DNA of 64,000 nucleotides from CAKZNE01 sp963976435. GTDB lineage: Bacteria > Bacteroidota > Bacteroidia > Flavobacteriales > Schleiferiaceae. Positions 9,401 through 16,943 of this stretch are shown piece by piece. Numbering within the stretch: the first letter of the stretch is position 1; each line of letters starts with the position of its first letter. Both the position numbers and the translations under genes were made by a program. The notes under the pieces were generated by a model that worked only from the letters and a program-made list of their open reading frames with translations, ran no database searches and was not told where the DNA came from. The stretch spans positions 62,001 to 126,000 of the forward strand of contig CAXBKQ010000005.1 of NCBI GenBank assembly GCA_963976435.1. Reading direction: 5' to 3'.

Positions 9401-11298
9401 TAGAAGCATCTGGAGGTTGTGATTCTAACCATGCCGTTTTATTATCTCCATGCATTGATATGACCACTGCTACATTACCCCTTTTGGAGTTCTGGTATCA
9501 TATGAATGGTGCCAATATGGGTGTGCTTTGGGTAGATGTATATGATGGAATTGAATGGCATAATAAACTTTTCCAAATTGCTGGTAACCAGGGATCAAGT
9601 TGGAAAAAAGCCAGTGTGAGTTTAGTAGCCTTTACTGGTAAAACTATTGTGATTCGAATAAATGGAAAAACAGGGGATGATTTTACTTCCGATATTGCCA
9701 TTGATGATATCAACCTTTTCGAAAATTTATCCTCGCCAATTGCAGGATTTAATATTTCAAATTCAGTAACATGTATTGATGGGACGGTTGAGTTTTCAGA
9801 TAATTCCGGAAATTTTCCAACTTCTTGGAGATGGGAAATAAGCCCAAATACTTATAGTTACAATAATGGAACGGACAGTTTGGATCAAAACATTTCTGTT
9901 CAATTTCACCAAGCTGGTAATTATTCAGTTTCCTTAATTGCTTCTAATGGAAATGGTACGGATACTATTACCCTAAATCAAGCGGTAACTGTAAGCGCTG
10001 GAGATCCGATTCCTATTTTTGAGGATTTTGAAGGTGCATTCCCTTCAGCGGGCTGGACTATAGACAATGCTGATGGTAATGATGCTTGGAAGATTAAATC
10101 TGTAGTCGGTTCGGATGGTTCCACTACTAAATCTACAACTTTCGATAATTTTAATTCCAGCGCATTAGGTGAATATGATGGTTTGATTAGCTTAAACATG
10201 GATCTTACCTCAGCTGTAAGCCCAACATTATTCTTTGACCTATCCTATGCCCCAAAATCTTTATCTGGTGCAGATTCTCTTATTATTGATATTTCCACAG
10301 ATTGTGGATCTAGTTTCCAAGCCAGCACCTATCAACTTGGTGCAGCAGGAATGTCTACTGCTGGAACAAGTACAGGTTTATTTATCCCAAATTCAGCAGC
10401 TCAATGGAGGAGAGATAGCTTGGATCTTAGTCCTTATATAGGTAGTAATATTAAAATAAGATTTAGAAATTATTCGGGTGGTGGAAATGCTGTATACCTT
10501 GACAATATCAATATTGTAAATAGTTCCGTTACAGCACCAATGGCCCTTTTCACAACTGCAGATAGTTTAATTTGTAGAAATGTGGATGTAATATTTAATG
10601 ATGCTTCCACAGGGGGAACAGCGAGTAATTATAATTGGGATTTTTCTTTAAGTGCCATACCTAGCAATGCAAATACCGCCGGCCCACATTCAGTGAAATT
10701 TGTAAACACCGGAATGCATACTATAACACTTACGGTTAGCAATCCAGGAGGAATTAGTCAATACCAATACAATGTTTATGTTGCAGATAAGCCATTGGCT
10801 GTATTTAGCGAATCTTTCCCCGTTGCTTTAACAGTTCAGTTTAATGACCTTAGTATTAATGATCCTAGTACTTGGAAATGGTATTTTGGTGATGGTGATT
10901 CAAGCAGCCTTCCTAGCCCCTTGCATGTTTATACCCAGGCAGGAACTTATGATGTAAATCTAATCACAGAAAATCGCTGTGGAACTTCAACTCGAACCAG
11001 GACAGTAAATGTCTCCGGTATTGGAATCCGTGAACAATTGGTTGGAATAAGCGGCCTAAGTTTATATCCGAATCCTACAAAAGGAAATTTCAATCTTAGT
11101 TTTGATAGTAAGAACCATGAGCAACTTATAATCACCCTTACCGATCTTTCTGGGAAAAAGATTAAGGAGCTAGATGTAGAAGCTAAATCTGGTAAGAATT
11201 TAATTTCCTTTGATTTAAATGAATATGCTCAAGGAGTATATTTGGTGAAAATAAATAGTAGTGGAGGCTCCAAAACATTAAGAGTACTGAAAGAATAA
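6403..11298 (+). CDS. secreted S8 subtilisin-family protease with MAM/PKD domains and T9SS sorting signal
   Basis: A 1631-residue multidomain exoenzyme. The signal peptide is MKKCIQFLALIAFATVVYG. The subtilase domain (about 225-500) has D238 in GHGDDG, H264 in DHGDHVAG, the oxyanion N352 in FSAGNSG and S432 in SGTSMSCPG. A C-terminal jelly-roll and fibronectin-like stretch follows. A MAM-like domain spans about 930-1110 (LEFWYHMNG, IAIDDINLF), with a PKD-like repeat at about 1120-1195. A second jelly-roll covers about 1205-1370. PKD repeats (FGDGDSSS) lie at about 1380-1535. The type A T9SS sorting domain (LSLYPNPTKGNF to the end) covers 1546-1631, so the protein should cross the outer membrane by T9SS. 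The ATG at 6403 is preferred to a TTG at 6394. It is monocistronic and ends at a strong terminator. Confidence 0.93.
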   Translation: MKKCIQFLALIAFATVVYGQSEQKVLLKNHSISIDNTLKEGIKASNIEQNQDFIYRIVQFSDFNNISIGDKTSSYEALEFIPKNALLMKLSTRDNSLEADLKSKGAISAISLKGEWKLSKRLYTDNIPEWAYTDENKAIIWLRYYPGLDHNSVVNSIAANFYVSGENQLENLIEITLNPNEILAAAQLPFVYYVQEKEDPGHPENYTGRTNHRVNTLQSAYPGAPDYDGSGVMVGHGDDGRIGPHIDYTGRMTQPLATASTGDHGDHVAGTIFGAGNLDPKGRGNAPGAEIFYQTYPDNLSDADINYTNRNVRVTVSSYSNGCNAGYTNFTRQMDQDAIDNPNLIHVFSAGNSGTTNCGYGAGNNWGNVTGGHKIAKNVIAVANLDEYDALSSSSSRGPAEDGRIKPDVAAVGSGVISTIDPNTYGSKSGTSMSCPGVGGITAVLYEAYRDLNGGNDPKSGLLKAIIMNTCDDLGNPGPDFSHGYGRVNTRRAFEVLEASNYITNNITNGASKTFQIPVPSNTAEARIMLYWPDLPASTIAQYALVNDLDMEVDQNGTNYKPWILDHTPNQASLNANAVRGLDSLNNIEQVTIVNPGSGDITVTVDGSSIPGSAQEFYIVYEFVKDEIVITYPMGGESFVPGEDEVIRWDAPEGNTNFTLEHSDDGGSTWNVLSSNINASRRYYNWNNIPSNIGGDHKLRISRGGQSSTSPGEFTIVSTPSNISFPTICPDSITITWNLVGGANGYIVYRLGSMYMDSITSTVATFAKVPHNVGANEWYSVAALSPGDGLGRRAIAVEKVGSGITNCPFEDDINVAQILSPSTGYIASCFNTPNSPVTTRLVNNGQNPAFNFQVSYKLDNGITNTQTVTDTILPGAFLDYTFTGSSLNLSTGSSYILSVWANLNDDDYSLNDSLASEIDIYSSQTVNYPYSQDFENFSQCGTANDCGNTTCSLASGWENPANFIFDDIDWRTNSGGTASGSTGPSADHTLGTSAGKYLYLEASGGCDSNHAVLLSPCIDMTTATLPLLEFWYHMNGANMGVLWVDVYDGIEWHNKLFQIAGNQGSSWKKASVSLVAFTGKTIVIRINGKTGDDFTSDIAIDDINLFENLSSPIAGFNISNSVTCIDGTVEFSDNSGNFPTSWRWEISPNTYSYNNGTDSLDQNISVQFHQAGNYSVSLIASNGNGTDTITLNQAVTVSAGDPIPIFEDFEGAFPSAGWTIDNADGNDAWKIKSVVGSDGSTTKSTTFDNFNSSALGEYDGLISLNMDLTSAVSPTLFFDLSYAPKSLSGADSLIIDISTDCGSSFQASTYQLGAAGMSTAGTSTGLFIPNSAAQWRRDSLDLSPYIGSNIKIRFRNYSGGGNAVYLDNINIVNSSVTAPMALFTTADSLICRNVDVIFNDASTGGTASNYNWDFSLSAIPSNANTAGPHSVKFVNTGMHTITLTVSNPGGISQYQYNVYVADKPLAVFSESFPVALTVQFNDLSINDPSTWKWYFGDGDSSSLPSPLHVYTQAGTYDVNLITENRCGTSTRTRTVNVSGIGIREQLVGISGLSLYPNPTKGNFNLSFDSKNHEQLIITLTDLSGKKIKELDVEAKSGKNLISFDLNEYAQGVYLVKINSSGGSKTLRVLKE

Positions 11299-11308
11299 AC
11301 CAGTAGCC

Positions 11309-11347
11309 AAAAAAAAAATGCCCATCATTTAGTTGGGCATTTTTTTT
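11309..11347. terminator. bidirectional intrinsic terminator
   Basis: An A-run, the stem ATGCCC/GGGCAT (11318-11323 with 11335-11340) and a T-run lie between two convergent genes. The A-run and T-run extend the pairing, so the structure works on either strand for the subtilase and the second symporter. Confidence 0.85.
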
Positions 11348-11350
11348 GGC

Positions 11351-12796
11351 TTAAATTTTAGATTCTTCTTTTCTGATTAATAGGCATAATCCTAAAAATG
11401 TTAAAAGACCATTTAGAATTAGTAGTTCAAATCCAAATTGGTATCCCAACCAATCCATAGAATTTTGTTTTAAAAAATAGCAAAGTAAAGGCGAGGCTAT
11501 TGCTATAATCGGCACCCATCTATCTTCAATTTTCCATTTAGTAAATAATCCAAATGCAAAAAGGCCCAAAAGCGGACCATAGGTATAACCGGCAGCTACA
11601 AATATTTCTTTAATAATACTCCCTTGATCTAGTTGTTTAAAGATAAGGATGGTAAATAACAAGCAAATTGAAAATCCAATATGCACCCACTTCCTAGTGC
11701 TGATAGCAGATCTCTCCTTCATTTTATCCACTTCCAAAATATCTACACAAAAAGAAGTTGTTAGCGCTGTTAATGCAGAATCGGCGCTACTATATGCCGC
11801 AGCAACCAATCCAATTAAAAAGAAAACACCAAGAGTAATTCCCAATCCGCCATGTAAGGCCACTGCCGAGAATAATCTATCCCCAGATTCTTCTATACCA
11901 TTTACCGCAGCAAAGTCGTAAAGCACAACTCCCAAAGACATAAAAATCAGGTTCACAAAAACAAGGATAATCGCCAGCCAAAACATATTCTTTTGGGCAT
12001 CCTTTAAGTTTCTACAACTCAAATTCTTTTGCATCATATCTTGATCAAGACCCGTCATAACAATAGTAATGAACATACCCGATAAAAACTGTTTTATGAA
12101 AAAATCAGCACTCTTCCAATCATCAAAAAAGAAGATTTTAGATTTACTAGAATCTGCAATGTATTCTACCAATGACCCATCGGGAATAAGGCTATCTTTA
12201 ATCATCCAAATACTTATTCCTACTGCAGCTAACATAAAGGTAGTTTGCAGGGTATCTGTCCAAACGATGGTCTTTATACCCGACCTAAATGTATAAACCC
12301 AAATTAGTAGAATGGTTATTAATACAGTAAACCAAAATGGAACTTCTAGTTGATCAAAAACAGCGTACTGTAAAATATCTGCCACCAAATACAATCTAAA
12401 TGAAGCACCGATAACCCTGGATAAAATAAAAAATACGGAACCAGTTTTATAAGAACTATTTCCAAATCGCTGGGATAAATAGGTGTAAATACTGGTGAGG
12501 TTTAATCGGTAGTAAAGAGGTAATAATACTTTTATGATTACGGCATAGCCAAAGACATATCCCAAAACCACTTGCATATAGCTAAAGCTATTCGCCTCAA
12601 CATATCCCGGAACGGAAACAAAAGTAACTCCAGACAATGAGGCTCCAATCATTCCAAAGGCCACTACATACCACGGACTCTGTTTGTTTCCTAAAAAGAA
12701 AGAAGCATTATCATCCTTTTTCCCAGTTAGGTAAGACACCAAGATGAGCAAAAGAAAATATGAGCTAATTATTGCAATGATTAGACCTACCGTCAT
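11351..12796 (-). CDS. sodium:solute symporter (SSS family)
   Basis: A 481-residue inner-membrane symporter with about 13 hydrophobic segments and no large hydrophilic insert. Recognisable family segments are SFFLGNKQSPWYVVAFGMIGASLSG (residues about 32-56), QRFGNSSYKTG near 110 and LVAAAYSSADSALTALTTSF near 340, the last being the conserved helix with Na+-site serines. It resembles the solute:Na+ symporters common next to sugar or nucleoside genes in Bacteroidota, but no adjacent pathway gene indicates the substrate. It is monocistronic, divergent from recR with a short shared intergenic region, and ends at the bidirectional terminator it shares with the subtilase gene. Confidence 0.92.
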   Translation of the reverse strand: MTVGLIIAIISSYFLLLILVSYLTGKKDDNASFFLGNKQSPWYVVAFGMIGASLSGVTFVSVPGYVEANSFSYMQVVLGYVFGYAVIIKVLLPLYYRLNLTSIYTYLSQRFGNSSYKTGSVFFILSRVIGASFRLYLVADILQYAVFDQLEVPFWFTVLITILLIWVYTFRSGIKTIVWTDTLQTTFMLAAVGISIWMIKDSLIPDGSLVEYIADSSKSKIFFFDDWKSADFFIKQFLSGMFITIVMTGLDQDMMQKNLSCRNLKDAQKNMFWLAIILVFVNLIFMSLGVVLYDFAAVNGIEESGDRLFSAVALHGGLGITLGVFFLIGLVAAAYSSADSALTALTTSFCVDILEVDKMKERSAISTRKWVHIGFSICLLFTILIFKQLDQGSIIKEIFVAAGYTYGPLLGLFAFGLFTKWKIEDRWVPIIAIASPLLCYFLKQNSMDWLGYQFGFELLILNGLLTFLGLCLLIRKEESKI

Positions 12797-12823
12797 AATT
12801 TAAATTTTAGCAAATAAAATAAT

Positions 12824-12852
12824 TTGCTTGCGAATGAGTATCTATATATTTG
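12824..12852 (+). promoter_or_regulatory. Bacteroidota-type promoter of recR
   Basis: TTG at 12824-12826, an 18-base spacer and TATATTTG at 12845-12852 match the TTG/TAnnTTTG promoter of Bacteroidota primary sigma factors. The predicted start of transcription is only a few bases before the ATG at 12862, so the message would be almost leaderless. Confidence 0.65.
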
Positions 12853-12861
12853 AACATTATT

Positions 12862-13491
12862 ATGAATTACTCATCCCGTTACCTGGAAAAAGCCGTTGAG
12901 GAAATAGGAAACCTTCCTGGAATTGGCAAAAAAACCGCATTAAGACTAGCCTTGCACCTTCTTAAAAAAGAGAAGCAGGAAGTGGCAGCGCTTAGCAATT
13001 CCTTATTGGAATTGAAAGAAAAAGTTATCTACTGTGAATCCTGTGGAAATTTAAGCGACAGAATTTGCTGTGAAATTTGCTCCAACCCCAATAGAGATCA
13101 AAGTTTGGTTTGTGTAATTGAGGATATTAGGGATGTTATGGCCATTGAAAATACAGGTCAATACAAAGGGATTTACCATGTTTTAGGTGGAGTGATCAGT
13201 CCTATGGAAGGTATTGGTCCTTCAGAACTTAATTTAGCCCCACTCCTTCAAAAGGCGAAAGATGGAAAATTAAGGGAAATAATTTTTGGTTTGGGCACCA
13301 CCATGGAAGGGGAAACCACCACCTTCTATTTGTACAAAAAACTTGCAGAATTTGATATACTATTGTCATCAATAGCCCGAGGAATAGCAATGGGAGATCA
13401 GCTGGAATATGCTGATGAGCTAACATTAGCAAGGAGCATCAGCCAAAGAGTGCCTTATGAATCTTCCTTCCACCAGAATCAAAAACCATAG
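12862..13491 (+). CDS. recR: recombination mediator protein RecR
   Basis: A 209-residue cytoplasmic protein that, with RecO, helps load RecA on gapped DNA. It has the N-terminal helix-hairpin-helix (NLPGIGKKTALRLALHLL), the four-cysteine zinc finger (YCESCGNL, CCEICSNP) and the Toprim domain (VCVIEDIRDVMAIE, YKGIYHVLGGVISPMEGIGP). The length is normal. The ATG at 12862 is chosen over a TTG at 12850 because that TTG is part of the -7 promoter box. The 3' end overlaps the following glycosyltransferase gene by 35 bases, so the two are probably co-transcribed. Confidence 0.96.
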   Translation: MNYSSRYLEKAVEEIGNLPGIGKKTALRLALHLLKKEKQEVAALSNSLLELKEKVIYCESCGNLSDRICCEICSNPNRDQSLVCVIEDIRDVMAIENTGQYKGIYHVLGGVISPMEGIGPSELNLAPLLQKAKDGKLREIIFGLGTTMEGETTTFYLYKKLAEFDILLSSIARGIAMGDQLEYADELTLARSISQRVPYESSFHQNQKP

Positions 13492-14863
13492 TTTGAAAAT
13501 TCCTTTTCGTTTAAATATCCTCTTCCTTTTCAGCCTCAATTTAATGGCTAGAATTCCATTTTTATTTGCTGGATATGGTAGAGAGGAAGATGCTTGGGGA
13601 CAAGCTTTAACGGCAAAAAATACTTGGGAATCTGGAATCTATGAAGTATCCAGGCTTCCAGGGCATCCTCTTTATGAGATTTTATTGGCATTGCTTTGGC
13701 CTATCAATCACAGCTATTTCACTTTTAATTTGCTTAGTGCACTAGCTTCCTCTTTGGCCGTAGTTTTTTTCTACCTTATTTTAAAAGAATGGAATAAAAC
13801 TCATTCCTTAATTCTTGCCTTAAGTTTTGGCTTTATTCCAGTGTTTTTTATTGCTGGTCTTTATACTATTGACTATAATTTCGCCTGTCTTTTTATTCTT
13901 ATATCTCTGCATCAATTGCAAAAGAGGAATTTAATTTGGGCAGGCATATTATTGGGTATTGCTACAGGTTTTAGAATTTCATCTATTGCTTTTGTACTAC
14001 CATGGATTATTCTCGCCCCTGGTAAAAAGGATTTACATTTATTTTTAAAACTGATTATAAGCTCAGGCTTGATGGCGATTGTAAGCTTTTCAGCTCCAAT
14101 TTACAGCTATGGTTTGGAAGTGCTAGACTTTCACAAACCTCCTTATTCATCTTGGGCAAAAATTGCCTTTAAACTAAGTTTTGGAATTTGGGGTTTGCTA
14201 CTTTTTTCATTTTTGAGTTTTGGTTTTATCAAATTCATTAGCAGCAGATCGTGGAAAAATACGAGCGGGAAAAAATTCAATTTAACATTGATTATTATAA
14301 TTGTATTTCAACTTCTAGTATTCTTTAGGCTCCCGTTTAAATCAGAATTTTTAATACCTGCCTTACCTTTTATTTTAATTTGGATAGGCGATAGCTTTAG
14401 TGAAAAATGGCTTAAGGCACTACCCTATATTAGTATTTGCTCCTGCTTTTTAGTAGGCTTTGATTATAAAAACGAATTTAGAGGCAGCCCAGCAAGTTCG
14501 GCATCTATAGAATTTTCAGCTGGGGCTAAGGACATTTTTATTGACCCACTGCAGGGCCCAACTATTGTAGATTTCCAAAAAAGGAAAGTGAAAATGAAAT
14601 TTGTAAGCGAAATACTAAAATGGAGCGAAAGTAAAAAGGAACCTTCCTGGGTAATATCTGGATGGTATTGGCCCCAAATTGAATTGCGAAAAAAAGAAAA
14701 TTCAAGAGTGAAATTCGATTATTATTCTAGTGAAGAAGAATTGTTAAATGCCAAAAGTGCGGGTAGGAATATTTTTTACCTTCCCGAAATAAATGAAGCT
14801 AATTCAAAAATACAAGGGCATAACCTTGCAGATTCCTTAGGTACCATACTTATTCCTGAATGA
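13457..14863 (+). CDS. GT-C type membrane glycosyltransferase (GT39/PMT_2-like)
   Basis: A 468-residue polytopic protein with about ten hydrophobic segments. The first extracytoplasmic loop after helix 1 has GYGREEDAWGQAL, an acidic pair placed like the catalytic DE motif of GT-C enzymes that use polyprenyl-phosphate sugars. LPGHPLYEILLALLWP follows, similar to the ArnT/PMT_2 family. The C-terminal 110 residues are soluble. The start overlaps recR by 35 bases and the stop overlaps the next glycosyltransferase by four (ATGA), so both translation and function may be coupled. The acceptor is unknown. Cell-envelope glycan or glycoprotein assembly is likely (inference). Confidence 0.72.
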   Translation: MNLPSTRIKNHSLKIPFRLNILFLFSLNLMARIPFLFAGYGREEDAWGQALTAKNTWESGIYEVSRLPGHPLYEILLALLWPINHSYFTFNLLSALASSLAVVFFYLILKEWNKTHSLILALSFGFIPVFFIAGLYTIDYNFACLFILISLHQLQKRNLIWAGILLGIATGFRISSIAFVLPWIILAPGKKDLHLFLKLIISSGLMAIVSFSAPIYSYGLEVLDFHKPPYSSWAKIAFKLSFGIWGLLLFSFLSFGFIKFISSRSWKNTSGKKFNLTLIIIIVFQLLVFFRLPFKSEFLIPALPFILIWIGDSFSEKWLKALPYISICSCFLVGFDYKNEFRGSPASSASIEFSAGAKDIFIDPLQGPTIVDFQKRKVKMKFVSEILKWSESKKEPSWVISGWYWPQIELRKKENSRVKFDYYSSEEELLNAKSAGRNIFYLPEINEANSKIQGHNLADSLGTILIPE

Positions 14864-16824
14864 AATTATCAATTGTAATTGTAAACTATAATGTAAAGCA
14901 CTTCCTGGAGCAGTGCCTGAATTCCGTATTTCTTGCCCTAGAAAATATAGAATCCGAAGTTTTTGTGGTTGACAATAATTCTGTGGATGGAAGCATGGAA
15001 ATGGTAAAAGAAAAATTTCCGCAAGCCATTAGAATTATCAATAAGGAAAATGTAGGATTCTCAAAAGCCAATAATCAGGCTATCCTTAAAGCACAGGGAG
15101 AATATGTATTGCTCTTAAACCCAGATACGGTAGTTGAGGAAGAAACATTTTCCAAATGTTTACAGTTTATGGATGCACATCCTGATGCAGGTGCACTAGG
15201 CATAAAAATGATGGATGGTAAGGGGAATTATTTGCCAGAATCTAAAAGAGGTTTACCAACACCCTGGGTGGCATTTTATAAAATTTTTGGACTTAGCTCC
15301 ATTTTCCCAAATTCAAAAAAGTTTGCACGATATTATATGGGTCATCTCGATAAAAATTTCAACCATGAAGTTGAAATACTCGCTGGGGCCTTTATGCTGA
15401 TGCGTAAAACAACTTTGGATGAAACGGGTCTATTGGATGAAACCTTTTTCATGTATGGTGAGGATATTGACCTTTCCTATAGGATCACCCAAAGTGGATA
15501 TAAAAACTATTATTTTGCAGATAGCAGCATCATCCATTATAAAGGCGAAAGCACCAAAAAAGGCAGCCTTAATTATGTTTATGTGTTTTATAAGGCCATG
15601 ATAATTTTTGCTGAAAAACACTTTAGCCAGAGCTATGCTAAATTTTTTCGGTTTTTTATTTTAATGGCAATTTATTTGAGAGCTGGGCTGTCATTAATCA
15701 AAAGGTTTGTTAGTGCTCTTGCCCTACCCCTACTCGATTCTGGGATCCTGATTCTTGGTTTGTATTATATTAAAGAATATTGGGAACACAACCACAGATT
15801 CGTAGTTGGAGGAGAATATTCCTTGGAACTCATCAGGGTTGCTTTTCCATTATATGCTCTCGGTTGGATAGCTGGAATATTCCTTAATGGGGGATATGAA
15901 AAACCTGCTAAAATCTCTCAAGTAATAAAAGGTGTGTTTGTTGGCTCCATAGCGATATTAGTAGCCTATAGTTTACTTAGTGAGGAGTTTAGGTTTTCTA
16001 GAGCAATACTATTATTAGGAGCGATTTGGGCATCCTTTTCCATCCCCTTAGTACGATTTGCCATTCAAAAAATTACGGGGCAAAAACTTTTAGTAAGTTC
16101 CGATAGCAGTAAAAGGGTTTTGATAGTAGGACTTGAAGATGAAGCGCAAAGGGTGGAACAATTAATCAAACAAGCCAATAATTCAATTTCCTATGTGGCC
16201 TTTGTTAATCCACCAGAACAAAATATTGAAGGGGAAAATTATACTGGGAAATTTGAGCAAATCAGTGATATGATTACCGTTTTTGATATTACCGAGGTGG
16301 TATTCTGTGCTAGAGATGTAAGTAGCAATTTCATTCTCAACAAGATGAGGGAGTTAAACTCTAAAAAAGTGGAAATAAAAATTGCCCCCTCGGAAAGCCA
16401 TTTTGTAATTGGAAGTAATTCCATTGATACACAAGGCTCATGGTATAGTGTTCAATTTAATGATATCTCAAAACCAAGTAATAAAAGAGCAAAATTATTT
16501 TTTGATCTAAGTATTGCAATTTTCCTTTTGATATCATTACCACTTAGTATATGGTTTGTAAAAAATAAAATCCAGTTTATAAGGAATCTATTTTCAGTTT
16601 TAAGTTTTCAAAAAACATGGATTGCCTATGATTCTAGTATAGCCATAAGCCACTTACCCAAGCTTAAACCATCTATACTAAAAACTACGGAGCAACTAAA
16701 AATGACGGAATCGGATGAAATTGCAAAGAATCATTTAAATCAACTTTATGCCAAAGAGTATAAGGTGTTTAATGATTTGAATTTCTTGTTGGAAAATTTT
16801 TCCAGACTTGGCAATTCCTACTAA
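14860..16824 (+). CDS. GT2 glycosyltransferase fused to a degenerate polyprenyl-glycosylphosphotransferase-like region
   Basis: A 654-residue protein. Residues 1-250 are a family 2 glycosyltransferase like rhamnosyltransferases: LSIVIVNYNVKHFLEQCL, VVDNNSVDGS, LLNPDTVVEEE and FMYGEDIDLSYRI. Several transmembrane helices cover about 265-390. A Rossmann-like domain at about 415-540 (KRVLIVGLEDEAQRVEQL) matches the N-terminal CoA-binding-like part of WcaJ-type enzymes. One more helix follows (FFDLSIAIFLLISLPLSIWF). The catalytic block of the sugar-phosphate transferase, with its LRRTSLDELPQ and VGPRP motifs, is missing, although the last residues (EYKVFNDLNFLLENF) keep the shape of that family's tail. 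The second half is therefore probably structural. It is encoded with the preceding GT-C gene. Confidence 0.85.
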   Translation: MKLSIVIVNYNVKHFLEQCLNSVFLALENIESEVFVVDNNSVDGSMEMVKEKFPQAIRIINKENVGFSKANNQAILKAQGEYVLLLNPDTVVEEETFSKCLQFMDAHPDAGALGIKMMDGKGNYLPESKRGLPTPWVAFYKIFGLSSIFPNSKKFARYYMGHLDKNFNHEVEILAGAFMLMRKTTLDETGLLDETFFMYGEDIDLSYRITQSGYKNYYFADSSIIHYKGESTKKGSLNYVYVFYKAMIIFAEKHFSQSYAKFFRFFILMAIYLRAGLSLIKRFVSALALPLLDSGILILGLYYIKEYWEHNHRFVVGGEYSLELIRVAFPLYALGWIAGIFLNGGYEKPAKISQVIKGVFVGSIAILVAYSLLSEEFRFSRAILLLGAIWASFSIPLVRFAIQKITGQKLLVSSDSSKRVLIVGLEDEAQRVEQLIKQANNSISYVAFVNPPEQNIEGENYTGKFEQISDMITVFDITEVVFCARDVSSNFILNKMRELNSKKVEIKIAPSESHFVIGSNSIDTQGSWYSVQFNDISKPSNKRAKLFFDLSIAIFLLISLPLSIWFVKNKIQFIRNLFSVLSFQKTWIAYDSSIAISHLPKLKPSILKTTEQLKMTESDEIAKNHLNQLYAKEYKVFNDLNFLLENFSRLGNSY

Positions 16825-16893
16825 AAGCAAAGATTTTGACCAAAAGCAAGAGCTAAATCTAACTATAGGCCACAACACAGCCGTTAATTTTTT

Positions 16894-16901
16894 TACCTTT
16901 G
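16894..16901 (+). promoter_or_regulatory. -7 box candidate for the E2 operon
   Basis: TACCTTTG is a full match to TAnnTTTG, about 42 bases before the ATG of the dihydrolipoamide acyltransferase gene. I see no clear -33 TTG. Confidence 0.45.
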
Positions 16902-16943
16902 CCCACCTCAATAAAAGAAGATTTTCAACCTTATAAGACATAA

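Noticed and set aside
7078..11000. Repeated short motifs in the subtilase gene as a DNA repeat or CRISPR array
   Set aside because: The similarity is at protein level (PKD and MAM-like modules). There are no identical DNA repeats with regular spacers.
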